A stretch of DNA of 64,000 bases. It comes from Termitomyces sp. T153 (Eukaryota; Basidiomycota; Agaricomycetes; Agaricales; Lyophyllaceae). The stretch is from positions 124,001 through 188,000 of the forward strand of contig JACKQL020000075.1 in NCBI GenBank assembly GCA_018296165.2, in the 5' to 3' direction. Below, piece by piece: positions 47,742 to 59,094 of this stretch (position 1 is the stretch's first letter; each line of letters starts with the position of its first letter). A program made the translations under genes and the position numbers. Under the pieces are notes generated by a model. The model had not been told where the DNA came from. It did no database searches and was given only the letters and a program-made list of their open reading frames with translations.

Positions 47742-48139
47742 TGTCAGAGGACCATTGTGGCTGGATCCTTGAATTGTTTCCTTTTTTCTGAGACAACTGC
47801 TCATTGTAGGCCTCCCATCTCTGAGCCACAGGTACTTTCCACTAAGGGCTATCTTTTGGTTATATTTGCATATGGCCACATGCTGGGAGTCTGAAGATCA
47901 AGGCTATTTACAATGGATTTCTACTTTTTGATCAGACTTTAGATTTGGTTGTTGTTGGGTGTTTTTTTCCAGAAGCTCTAGAGTAAGTTTTCCAAAGACT
48001 GGCATTGGAAATCCTTAGACTTGTTGTTTTCTTTGGATCTTCCTCTGCCAGATGAGTAGCTTATAGATGCTGAATAGACTTTAGATCTCCCTCTGCCAGT
48101 TGTGTGACTAAGCCATAGCCTCCAGAGGCTGCCCTTACA
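47742..48139 (+). repeat. 5' LTR of element E
   Basis: Starts TGTCAGAGGACC, ends GCCCTTACA, and is followed by GCAAAGAAAGTCTC, a variant of the sequence after the A and B LTRs. It shares TGCTCATTGTAGGCCTC with 51952-52363. Confidence 0.85.
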
Positions 48140-48256
48140 GCAAAGAAAGTCTCTAGATTTGTGCTGAAAGCCTCATTCTTGATTGCCTGAGTCTCTATTT
48201 AGTTCTCTAAAAGATCTCTTCTCAACCAGTGTTTTATTATCTGCTATGCTTCTTCT

Positions 48257-49636
48257 ATGACTCAACCAACCTCTCCAGCACCTCCCCCTGATGTTTCAAG
48301 CTTCCAGGATGGTGCCTGGAGTTGTTTGCTGTCCCTGGAAACACAGGTTCAACTTACTCAAGCTTTTCTTACCTTTCACACTGCCAAGCTCACTGAACTC
48401 TGTTAAACCACTGAAGCAGTGTCCCTCTCCCTCTAAGCCCTCCTGAAACACCTTCCCCTTGCTCCTACTCCTCTGCTTAGATCTCCAGCAGCTGCAGAAA
48501 GGTTTTCTGTTGCACTTAGCTTGCAACTTTCAGCATCCCACTCCAAACTTCCTTGCTCTGCACTTTCTGACATATTTGATGAGGACTGTAAGGTTGGGGA
48601 ACATTTCCTCCAATCTTGCATCATTTATATCCAGTTGAGCAGTGAAGCCTTCACCTCTGATGCCATAAGAATTGCCTGGATTCTCTCTTACATGAAGCCA
48701 AGCCAAGCCTTGACCTATGCATTGTGCATCTTTTGATGCCCTGAAGGAGTGGGGAATTTCCCCAGTTGCACAGAATTATTTGAATTTGAGAAGGAGTTTC
48801 AAGCTGACTTCTTTCCCCTAAATCCTGCTAAGACTGCCACCCTTGTCCTTCAAGAGCAAACCCAGTATGGTCAAGGAAAGTGGGCCCTAGACAAGTACAT
48901 TGATTTATTCCATGCTTTAGTTGAGCAGGTTGGATATCCAGATAGTCTGCTGCTCTGCCTAACCTTCCACAAAGGACTCCACCCCTCTTTCATGGATTGT
49001 ATTGATAGTATGGCTGAGAAACAGCCAAATGATGATTGTGTCAACACTTAGTACAAGGTAGCACATGAGCAGTAGCAGTTGATGGAACTGCAATGTGAGC
49101 TGTGGCAGATTCAACCCTTGATTTCTTCCTTTCTTCATGGCAGGTACACCTCTCAAGTTCCCCCTTCCACACCCTCTGGGACTCTACATGCTTCAGCAGT
49201 TCCTCAAGAAAGTGCAACCTTTCCAGCCCCCACATGCTTTCTGCCACCAGGGGTCCCAATGGATATAAATGCTTCTCAGCAATCCTCCACTTCTCTGCTG
49301 TGTCAATGCTGTAGAAAGGTGGGCCACTTTGCTCATTACTATTTATGGAAGCTGAAGGTGCACTACCTCTCTGTGTTGGAGCAAGAAGAGCTGCTTGTCC
49401 AACTCCTAGCAGCCTGGAATGTGGCTGGAGTGCCCTCTCTCAACACATTCCTAACCACACCTTCTACCAAAACAGCTGAAGAGTTGGAGACAGTTGATGG
49501 AGGATTTTTCAAAAGGCAACAGATAACCTGTACACTCCTATTGCCTAGTGCTAATTATTTTGCTCCCCTGTCTGTAGAATCAAATATATTTGTTGCTACT
49601 CTTGATACTTTGCCCAAAATGATATGTTTGGTTTAA
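48257..49636 (+). pseudogene. gag of element E
   Basis: Starts MTQPTSPAPP and follows the B gag along its length (SSEAFTSDAIRIAWILSYMK near 48640; YGQGKWALDKYIDLF near 48865). The zinc knuckle near 49300-49345 (CCRKVGHFAHYY) has Tyr in place of the last Cys, as in B. After VEQEELLVQLL-like sequence (about 49375) the reading decays and ends at 49636. Confidence 0.8.
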
Positions 49637-51950
49637 GACTATCAAGTCTTGAATACAATGACAGTGAAGAATTGCTATCTCTTGCCACTCATCTCTAAAC
49701 TTGTCAACAACCTTTGAGGCACATGCTACTTCATCAAGTTGGAAGTCTGTTGGGACTACAACAATGTGTGCATCAAAGAAGGAAATGAGTGGAAGCCAGC
49801 ATTCTGAACCTTTGAGTTTGTCAATTCCTTGGTTCATATAGGATTTTTCTCACTATGCACATCCCTTCTTTGACCTCACTGTCGAGGATAGAGCATAGTG
49901 GTGGGAGTCCTTGCAACAAGCTGCCTTTGGTGCCTTCAAGCAAGCCATGACTTCAAAACCTGTTCCCTTGTTTCCAGACAATGACTTTTCATTCCATATT
50001 GAAGCAGATAGCTCTAACTTTGCCATAGAAGCAGTTCTCTCCCACCAGTCAAAGGAGAATGGCAAGTAGCATCCAGTAGCCTTCTACTCCAAAAGCATTA
50101 ATGCAGTAGAATGACAATATGAATCCATGACAAGGAGATGCTTGCCATTATTTGGTTGTTTGAAGAATGGTGGCATTTCTTTCAGAGCACATGGCATAAA
50201 TTTAAAGTCCAGACAGACTGCAAGAACCTCAAGTACTTCCATTCATTTAAGAAATTACATTGATGCCAAGGTTGGTGGTTCCTGTATCTGGCCAACTTTG
50301 ACTTCTTGCTGCATCACAAACTTGAATGGAGCATGGGCAAATCAGATACATTGTCTAGGTGTGCTGACCATGGCACTGGAGCAGGGGATAATGACAAGAT
50401 CATCCTTCTGAAGCCTGAAGTCTTTGCTATTCATGCTCTAAAAAGGATTGTAATGCAAGGGGATGAGGCAAGCATCCTTAGAGACATCTAAAGAGGAAAT
50501 CAAGAAGGTGCACAAGAGGATGTGGTTGCCCAAGCTGCACAGCCCTACAGCTTAACAAGCAAGTGGAGTTAAGTCTGTGCATGCAAATGAGTAGGATCTT
50601 CAGGATGGGCTTCTGACCTTTAGAGGACATTTTGGAACTCCACCAATGCATTGTAGAGCAACACCACAACTCTTGAGTAGCTAGATATCTTAGAAGGTGG
50701 AAAATGCTAGAACTGGTGTCTCAGAACTACTGGTGGCCACAGATATTATGATATGTAGGCACCTACACCAGCATCTATAATCTCTGCCTCCACACCAAGC
50801 TTTGTTGCCAGGCACTCATGAGTCCCTATTTTAGCTGCTTGCTTGGTGTTGCATTGGTAGATTTTATTGCAGAACTCTCTGATGCTCATGGGTACAATGC
50901 TGTGATAGTAGTGGTGGACCTTTATAGTCAACAGGCCCACTTCATTCCTACCCACACAACATGCTCTGCCTTGAGAGCAGCTAGCCTATATCAGAAGCCT
51001 ATATCAGAAAAATGTCTGAAAGCTCTATAGTCTGTCAGATGAATATGTCTCTAAATGAAGCTCCCAGTTTGTGGCAGAGTTTACTTGGGAACTGTACTGC
51101 CTGCTAGGAGTGAAGCTCCATACCACCACAGCCTATAACCCTCAGTTAGCTCAGCAGATGGAACATGTGAAACAGAAACTGGAATAGTATTTCCACCTAT
51201 TTTGTAATGAGAGGCAGAATGACTGGGATGAGCTTCTATCAGATGCTGACTTCCAGTAAAACAACCACATTCACTCTTTCACACAGATGACCCCATTCTT
51301 CCTGGACACTGGCAGGCACCCCCATATGGAATTTAAGCCTCAGGCATGCCCCTTGGAGAACAACTGAGTCAATGAGTTTGTAGACAGAATGAAAAAAGCA
51401 CAAAAGGAGGCAAAGGCCACATCGGTGAAGGCCAAGGATGACATGGCATAGTACTATAACCATCATCAGATGCCAGCCCCCATTTACAAGCCTGAATACC
51501 ATGTATACTTGGATAGCTTAGACATTGGCACAACAAGGCCATCATTGAAGCTGTTGCATTATCACTTTGGCCCCTTCAAGGTGGAAAAGAAGATAGGGTC
51601 TTTAGCATATTGACTTAAGCTCCCAGTAGGCTAAGACCAACTGCACCTACTCTCAAATGTTGTCAAGCTATTCCCAGCTGTAAAAATTCCAATCTCTGGC
51701 TGCCACCCTAAGCCACCCTACAATTTTGGATAGCAAAATATTCTGGGAAAAGTTGCAGTTCAAGATGAAAGATGAAATAGAAGAGATATGGCATCAAGGA
51801 CATCTCTTGAGAATTATATGTCAATGTATGTGCACTAGCCCTGGTTTGAAACTTTTACTGCAGGCATCTACCCCATTTCAGCAGCTGACCAGGCAATTCA
51901 CAATTTTTTCTACCCACTGCATCACAATACTGCATACTAGGAAGGAAGTG
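49637..51950 (+). pseudogene. Truncated pol of element E
   Basis: RT fragment [14 protein letters not shown] (49668-49710), a jump near 49812 to the RT/RNase H boundary, RNase H (FHIEADSSNFAIEAVLS near 49990; HDKEMLAIIWLF near 50128), then integrase (VDFIAELSDAHGYNAV near 50858; remnants to about 51560) and a damaged chromodomain near 51730-51850. The YLDD/YLDN box is deleted. Confidence 0.72.
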
Positions 51951-51951
51951 A

Positions 51952-52363
51952 TGTCAGAGAACTACTATGGCCAGACCCCTGGATTGTTTTCTTTATTCTG
52001 GGACAACTGCTCATTGTAGGCCTCTCTTCTTTGGGCCACAGATACTTTTGACCAAGGGCTATTCTTTGGTTATATTAGTACACAACCACATGCTGGGAGT
52101 CTGGAGATCAAGGCCATCTACAATAGTTTTCTTCCTTTTAATTGAACTTCAGATTTGGTTGTTGCTAGGTGTTTTTGTCCAGAAGCTCTAAAGTCAATTT
52201 TCTAAATATTGGCATTGAAAATTCTGATATTTGTTCTCTCTGGATCTCCCTCTGCCAGGTGAGTAGCTAGAGCTCTAGAACTTCTTGTAGATGCTAAATA
52301 GACTTTAGATCTCCTTCTGCCAGTTGTGTGACTAAGCCACAGCTTCTAGAGGTTGCTCTTATA
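51952..52363 (+). repeat. 3' LTR of element E
   Basis: Pairs with 47742-48139; starts TGTCAGAGAAC and ends CTCTTATA (one change from CTTACA). Confidence 0.83.
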
Positions 52364-53650
52364 GTGTGCAAGGAACACTTGCTAGTTCAAGTGCTTTTAG
52401 AGATTCAACTCCTACTAGGAACCCCCTGCATGTTTCTTTTCTCCTTCTTTTTATATGACCTGTCTAGCTAGCATGCCAAGCACAGCCATTGATTGGCCAT
52501 CAGCACATCTTTAGTTTTAGCATTACAGCTCTACTATCAGCATTTTTGGTTTATATTCTGGGCTCTTTGGTATATATGCTTAGGTATGTTCTCTTGCCTA
52601 CAGTCTTTGGCTTTACAGGCTTATAGTTTTCTACATAGAGACATATATATGTAGAGTGTCATATAGTACAGCAAAGCACACTTTGTGTAGTAATTTACAT
52701 CACTGGCAGAGTCTGCTACACTATAAGTAGAATCTCCATAATGTAATATATTATATGAGTGCTGTGAACACTATACACTGTGCTGTATGATACATATCCA
52801 GCAAGGTCCTTTGACCAGGATCTGTAGCTGCTAATATGACTGGGTTTACCTTTTGCAGTGACTAGCCTGTTATGGCCACTAAACACTACACTCCACTGAT
52901 GTCAGCAGACTAGCTATAGGTCTGCCACTGGCTATTTCTTATGACTGGCTGCCACTGTTTATAATAAAATCTACTCTCAAGAATGTATCTGCCTACCACC
53001 AGTAAAAAGCTTCTGAGAAGACCAGGCATGGCCAAAGCTAGTATTATCATTGGCTACAAGCCACTTAAATAGACACATTTGGCCCAGACTCTCTTCTGGA
53101 AATATGGAAAAAGTGATATGAAGATCTATTTTGACTCTAGAATCAACAATGCATCAGAATTCTTTATAAGGAATCAGATTTTTTGGAAGGCATCAATCAT
53201 CTTTAGCAGCCATCAAAATCTCATCAAAGCATCAAATTCTTTGGAAGCTGCAACTTTTTTTTGGCAGTCATACTTTTTTTGGACAGTACATGTAATCAAT
53301 AAAGGCATGTGACCCTATTTTTGAAATTCTTGACTTTCAAGTCCTTTTTCACTCAGCAGTTGCTACTCATTATTATCCACTCATTGCTGTCTGCTATGCC
53401 ATGTCTACATCCACTGAGGCCCTTTTCTAACAGCTCTATAATGCTGAGAACTCTGTGTTGGTCTCTGCTTTGAGAGGAAACTTGCCTAATCTCCAAAGTA
53501 GAGTCAAAGAATTAGTGAGCAACCCTACTTGTAGGATAATATGCAACACTCACAAATGGTTTTTAAGAAATCTTTGTGAAAGCAAATTTCCCAGGCAAAG
53601 AACAAACAACTTCTTCTATAGACTAAAAAAAGCTTCTCCAACAAGGCCTT
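52364..53650 (+). other. CpG-poor segment with an unassigned coding remnant
   Basis: Mostly featureless. At about 53398-53650 the plus strand reads MSTSTEALF, a stop, then QLYNAENSVLVSALRG and on to FYRLKKASPTRP. It is protein-like but unrecognised, and ends where a reversed B-family fragment begins at 53651. It may be the start of another transposon ORF. Confidence 0.3.
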
Positions 53651-55294
53651 CTAAATGCTCCTCCAGGGTTTTGGTGTAGATGAGGAAATTGTGAAGATGC
53701 AAACAGCACCTTTTACAATCAGATCATGGAAGATGTCATTTATCATAGTCTAGAAGGTGGCTTGGCTATTTGCAAGACCAAAGAACATCACTAGAGGTTT
53801 AAAGAGTCCACAATTGGTTCAGAATGCTGGCCTTATTCATCTCCTTCCTTGATGCACACATTGTTGTAGCCCCAATAGACTTCCAACTTGGTGAAGTTGC
53901 ATGTGCCTTAAAGGTTGTTGACAAGTTCAGAGATGAGTGGCAACAATTCTTCACCATCATTGCATTCAAGACTTAATAGTACCAAACCAGACAAAGAGAC
54001 CCATCCTTTTTAATGAAAAAAAAAACTGGAGAGGCCATTAAAAACTTAGAGGATTGTATCTATCCAGAGCTAAGATTCTTCTGTAGGAATGTGTCCAGCT
54101 CATCCTGCTCATGAAGTGCAAGCAGATAGGCCTTGTAGCTGGGGGATTCTGCATCTGGTATCAGCTCCATTGCATGATCACACTGCTTGTACTCTGGAAG
54201 TGACTCAAAGGATGCTTCGAAGAATATGTCCTCAAAATCATAGAGGTGATCAGAAACCATGCTATAAAAAGGCTTGGGCTGAGAATTTGCCACAAATTTC
54301 CCAGCCAGATATTGAGAAGTGGTCTAGCTGGCCTGGATCTCTGCCACTGTAGGAGAGGGGCACAAGGTCATAGTATAGAACCAATCACCTACCTCAATGG
54401 CTATGTTTCAAGCACTGGTGGATTCTCCTTTGCATTCATCTTTCTTTTAAGGTTCACACACAACACCTTGAACATCCTTGTAAAGGGCCTCTTTATGAGA
54501 GAATGACAGGGAGGATCTAGGAGGTTGAGATCTGCATAAGGAAGATGCCTAGCATGACAGGTATGCATAGCAGCATACTCACAAATCTTTGCTCTATGCT
54601 CTTTACAGGCTTCTTTAGCACAAAGTCATGCAACAATAAGAACAGCAACTCATCTTCACTTTACCCTTAATCCAGTCAATTTTGTGGTTATGTTCTCATG
54701 ACTAGGTGAACTCCAAGATCATGTCTTGCTTCTCCAAACTAGTGATGGAAAAAGCAGCTCACTCTAAGTAGTATTGGTAACAAAGGACTAAGTCCACCAT
54801 AGAACAAATAGAGCCAGCTTCATTGAGTATGCCATCAACATTGTCAATGGGGATAGGACAAGAGAGGAGGTGAATGGTGAGACAATGTTGTTGCACATAG
54901 TCTGTGTCAAGATAGAGGCCTGTTTCCCCACTGTCAAGCAGGGCAACTACACTTTGATCTGCTGGAGTATCTGTCATCTCAATCTCTACCTATATCTTCA
55001 AAGAGTTGGCAGAAGGGGTGGAAGCAACAATGTAGCAATGGGGAAGATGGTGGTCCTATGCAGGAATCCAGAGGCATGAGTTAGGAAGTGTGTTCCCAGC
55101 TGAGACCTTAGCTGGAAAGAGTGTTTGTACATCTGAGGAGGAGCTTATCATTTTGGCCATAATATCAAGGACAGCAACAGATATATTTGATTCTATGAAC
55201 AGGAGAGCAAAATGATCAACACTAGGTAATGGGGGTGTATAGGTCATCTGTTGCCTTTTTAAACATCATCCTCCAGCTTCATGGTCACCTCCAA
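53651..55294 (-). mobile_element. Truncated B-family chromovirus fragment
   Basis: Minus-strand copy of the gag end, protease and first part of RT, corresponding to 31409-33080 of element B. The protease motif VALLDSGETGLYLD is at 54930-54960, the RT N-terminus (FEDIFFEASFESLPE) near 54240, and gag-end sequence at 55056-55247. It has no LTRs. The left end abuts an unrelated coding remnant and the right end a Tc1-type terminal repeat. Stops and low CpG show it is dead. Confidence 0.78.
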
Positions 55295-55296
55295 TA

Positions 55297-55510
55297 GAGT
55301 GGCTCAAAAAACTATTCCAATGTTTTATACTTTTTGAAAGATGATATTGGCATGAAGGATTAGAAGTATCTAAAATTCTGGTTAAATCATGTAAAATACT
55401 ATGGCATCATAGCCACAAATTGCATCTTATTTTATATAATTCAAATCAAAACTGATGGAGTAATGGCCATTTTAAATATTCACTCATTGGAACAGTTTTT
55501 TGAGTGTCTC
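55297..55510. repeat. 214-bp unit with inverted 26-bp ends and flanking TA
   Basis: The left 26 bp (55297-55322) and the right 26 bp (55485-55510) are inverted copies with three or four mismatches, both carrying CTCAAAAAACT. TA lies on each outer side. This is the form expected of a Tc1-type MITE, or of an unusual palindromic 5' end of the adjacent transposon. Confidence 0.7.
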
Positions 55511-55654
55511 TAATTTTGCAAGCTTATTCCTATTTTGTCAGAAATAAAGAGTAAGTTGCATGTGGAAATATCAACAGAGTCATGTGACCATATTTGGTTA
55601 TAGTTAGTAGTAGTTCAAGTTGGTTGAATGACATCTTGACCTTCAACCACCATC

Positions 55655-56520
55655 ATGAAAGCTACTTCTTCTGCACAATGCTCTACTGTTGCTTCTCTTC
55701 TTGCTCAAGAGTATTCTCTGTGTCAAATTGAAGCTAAAACTGGTCTAGGTAAGTTTAATATTAGGAGGATTGGTGGAGAGTTGGAGGTGGACAAGATAAA
55801 CCATCCTGAAGACCATCTAGCTAAGCTTATTCTATATGATAAACAGACTATTGTTCAACAAATCTCAGCTGTTGATACAGCTGTTCAGGCCACCAATTTT
55901 ATCAACAACATCATTTCCAACCCTGTCTCTCCTCAGACTGTCTTGAATGTGCTGAAAGAGGAGAGGTATTGGTCTGCTACAAAGAGGAAAGTTCCTATGC
56001 TCAAAGCTAGACATTGGCAACTATGACTTAAATGGGCTCAAGAGCATCAGAACTGAATTGTGGAGGACTGAAAAAGAGTGTTGTGGACAGATAAGACAAA
56101 GATTAACAGGATTGGGTCTGGTGGGAAGCAGTATGTGTGGAAGCTACAAAGAAAAGGCATTTCAAACTAAACCACTACACCTATTGTGAAACATGGAGGA
56201 GGAAATAATCTCATGGTATGGGGCTCTATGAGTTGGAATGGAGTAGGAAAGCTGGTAAAAATGCTGGGGATCATGAATGCAGAGCAGTACTGTAAAAATT
56301 TGGATAATGGAGCAAAGGAGAGCTTTGGAACATTGAAGATAAAGGAGGGTGCCCACTACTTTCAACAGAACAATGACCCCAAACACAACTCCAAGAGGGC
56401 TCATAAGTGGTTTGAAGACAACAACTTTGATGTCCCCTAGTGGCTAGCACAACCCCCTGATCTGAAACCTATTGAACACTTCTGGGAGTGCCTCAAGCAT
56501 ATACCCTTAACTTGATCTGA
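55655..56520 (+). pseudogene. Tc1-like transposase (DD34E type)
   Basis: The N-terminal half (55655-56026) is a helix-turn-helix DNA-binding region (LAQEYSLCQIEAKTGL). The catalytic part runs on with VLWTDKTKIN (first Asp, near 56085), VKHGGGNNLMVWGSM (56190-56234), YFQQNNDPKHNSKRAHKWF near 56360-56415 and PPDLKPIEHFWECLK (Glu, near 56450-56495). In the second block families usually have QDNDPKH; here it is QNND, so a catalytic Asp is probably lost. Stops occur where Trp is expected (after RHWQL, HQN, VED and before WLAQPP), consistent with G-to-A decay. Confidence 0.8.
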
Positions 56521-56530
56521 CAGATTATAA

Positions 56531-56918
56531 CTCATTGCAAACACATCTTGAGGACATAAATAGTTTATAAACAGTTTATTTACCACTTGTTTACTTTTTT
56601 TGTTTAATTTACTCCCAGTTGTAAACAAAAAATAAATAGTTGGAGCCTTAATTGATAGGAGCAGCAATAGAGTATTGTACTGTAGATTGCTGTTTATCTT
56701 CTAAATCCATATCAGGTTCTGTGTCTGCTGATGATGTTCATTGCTGCCTAGCTGCTATGCAGAGACCACAACAACTAGTAGTTTTACAAGTAAAGTATGA
56801 ACAGACTACAAAAATGAGGAGTGCATGTCAAGCTAGGTCCTAGAAAGCCCATTTGATACAAGAGAGGTGCTAGGTTGTTAGTGCAAGGTCAATGGATGGC
56901 AATAGCAAATAAGGAAGG
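56531..56918. other. Short gene-free segment left of the nested solo LTRs
   Basis: AT-rich with the partly palindromic AAATAAATAGTTGG / TTTATTTACC blocks near 56550-56640. No coding or RNA feature is recognised. GAAGG at 56914-56918 is the left target duplication of the next LTR. Confidence 0.4.
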
Positions 56919-59089
56919 TGTCACAACCCACTCTCTAGACTCTGGCACCACTTCCAGTCCTCCCCAATGCTCTGCCAAACTCCCCCAACCCTTGTCCACC
57001 CTCTGCACCCACTCCAGGTAACTCTGACACTTCCTTGGCAAACCCCAACAGCCCCCTGATCAATTCTGATGCCTTCTCCGCAGCTGTTGACACATCCCCT
57101 GAATTCCCCAGAACTCCTGAAACTCTCCCCACCACTCCTGACTGTTATGGCCCATTCCCTGGACCCTCACACATTGCCCAACAAACCCCCATCCCTTCAA
57201 GACCTCCTCTGATGCTCCATCGAACTTCCCCAGCACTCCACGCCTACTCTGGCTAACTCTGATGCATTCTTGGCTAACTTCAACAGCCCCCTGGCCAACT
57301 CCAACGTCCTCCCCACAGCCGCCAGTGCTTCCCCTGGATCTCCTGAGCCCCTAGGACCACTCCCCCGCTGTGCCTGACCCCATTACATATCATCAACTCA
57401 ACACCCTGGTTCCTCTGACTTACCTTGGAGTATCATGATGACCTCAGAACGGACTGCATCAACAATTGATCCCATCAATATATCAATGCAGCCTGCCCTC
57501 TGGTCGTAACTAACACCCATCGACTCCGTCAAGCTCTGCCAAGCCCTGCCACCACAGCTGACATTTCTGGAGCTCTCCAGTAGTCAGTATATAAGATGTA
57601 GAGTAGCTCTTTGTACTCTAGTCTTGAAATTACCTGCCTTACCTGATGTGTTTCTGATTGTTTCTTCTCATGTTTTGTGTTCTGTGTCTTGTTTTCCTTA
57701 TTCTCAGTCTCCTGGTCTTGTCTTGTCTCTATTCCGTTATCATTTTATTATTATTCTGTGTCTCCACCTGAATCTATTCTTGTTCTTGTCTCTTCTCTGT
57801 CTCATTTCATTTGACTCCATCTCATCTTGTTTGATTCCATCTATTGTGTTCAAGTCCTCTCAGCCATAATGCTCTCACAAACTCTGCGATTATGATTACA
57901 AACCTCCGACACTCTTTCACCAACTCCGGACCTTGCTACATGCTTGGCTCCAAACCCTATCAATCCCCATTGATCCCCCATCAGAACTCCGGCTCTGCTC
58001 CCATCATTTGTGTAGCCTCCGCCTCCTTCGCACCTGCAATACTCACATACAGACTTATGCCTGAACTCTGCCAAGCCCATCCCCCTTCTCCGCAACTCAT
58101 CCTCTACTCCTCCAGACCTCCCCGGACTTGCTCGGATCAATTCCCACTAACTATCCTCACAAGTCCCCAGTATTTGGAACACCTCCAAGTGCCTAGTTGT
58201 CAGTGCAGGGAATCACGTCCACCTAGTAAGGACTTGCCCAGTGTAGCTGAGCCCCTGTGGTCAGCGGAACCTGACACTGACCATGTCACACAACCCCAAC
58301 CCCCCACCCTAATTCCCCCGACCTGCTGGGGAGCACCCGACAACCCTGGAGTGACCTGCTTTCCAGCTGATCCCATCAGAATGTCACCATGGCCCACTCC
58401 ACAATTGCACCCAACACCTGTCAACTCCATGCAGCTCTGTTGAGCCCCTCCGCCATATCCTCTACCCTCCAGGGCCCCCTAGTAGTCAGTATATAAGTCA
58501 TAGAGTAACCCCTGGTACTTTAGTCTTGATATTGCATTTACTGGTTTCCTATGTCTCGTTCTTCATCTCATCTCTATTCCTATTTTTAGTTTCGAATCAA
58601 TCTCTTTCCTCTGTCTTGTCTTGCCTCGTCTCCATCTCATCTCGACTGTGTATATTTCCTCTGTTCCCCTAAGTTCCTTTCTTCTCCAATGTCAGCATGA
58701 ACTCCGCACACATGCTACGACCCAAACATTCTTATGACAACTCTGGACCTCACTTCCTGCTCAGCCCTGGAACCCATCAAGCTGTGGTAATCCCCCTTCA
58801 AACCCCAGCTCCACTCCCATCAACTGCAAAGTCCTGCTTACCCCGCAGTCTACTTGCACACCCATGAACTTGTTTCTGACGCCTGCCCAAGTTTGATGTC
58901 TAATATACTGGGTCTTAGGCTCCTCCGGACCATTCCAGACTTGCTTGGACTGCCTCCCCTAGTTCCCCTTCACAAGTCCCTTCACTCTGCACCAACCCCG
59001 GGACGCTAGGTTATAAGTGCAGGGCATCGCATCCACCTAGTAAGGGTTCGCCAGTGTAGCTGAGCCCCCATTGTCAGCGGAACCTGACA
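56919..59089 (+). repeat. Outer solo LTR (C/D type), interrupted by another LTR
   Basis: Starts TGTCACAACCC (56919) and ends GCGGAACCTGACA (59089), flanked by perfect GAAGG copies (56914-56918 and 59090-59094). Without the insert it is about 1.03 kb. It keeps the TATATAAG block (58490-58497) and resembles the D LTR in the part after it (GTCATAGAGTAA). No interior or partner LTR remains, so it is a product of LTR-LTR recombination. Confidence 0.88.
57143..58276 (+). repeat. Inner solo LTR (C type)
   Basis: Starts TGTTATGGCCC and ends GCGGAACCTGACA, with perfect CTGAC copies at 57138-57142 and 58277-58281. It aligns with both C LTRs and contains all sequence modules that either C LTR lacks. 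TATATAAG is at 57588-57595. Confidence 0.9.
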
Positions 59090-59094
59090 GAAGG

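Larger units (their letters stand above)
47742..52363 (+). mobile_element. Element E: deleted B-family chromovirus
   Basis: The LTRs 47742-48139 and 51952-52363 share TGTCAGAG starts and CTTACA/CTTATA ends, and a purine tract (GGAAGGAAGTGA) precedes the 3' LTR. The interior is about 3.8 kb. Gag is nearly complete, but protease and parts of RT are missing (junctions near 49636 and 49812). The flanks TTATG and GTGTG agree at only three of five positions, so no duplication is claimed. Confidence 0.82.
55297..56530 (+). mobile_element. Tc1/mariner-type transposon remnant
   Basis: The left end (55297-55322, GAGTGGCTCAAAAAAC) follows a TA at 55295-55296. The transposase reads from 55655. No matching right-hand terminal repeat is found before the solo LTR at 56919, so the element is truncated or decayed on the right. 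The inverted copy of the terminal sequence at 55485-55510, itself followed by TA, is described separately. Confidence 0.72.
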
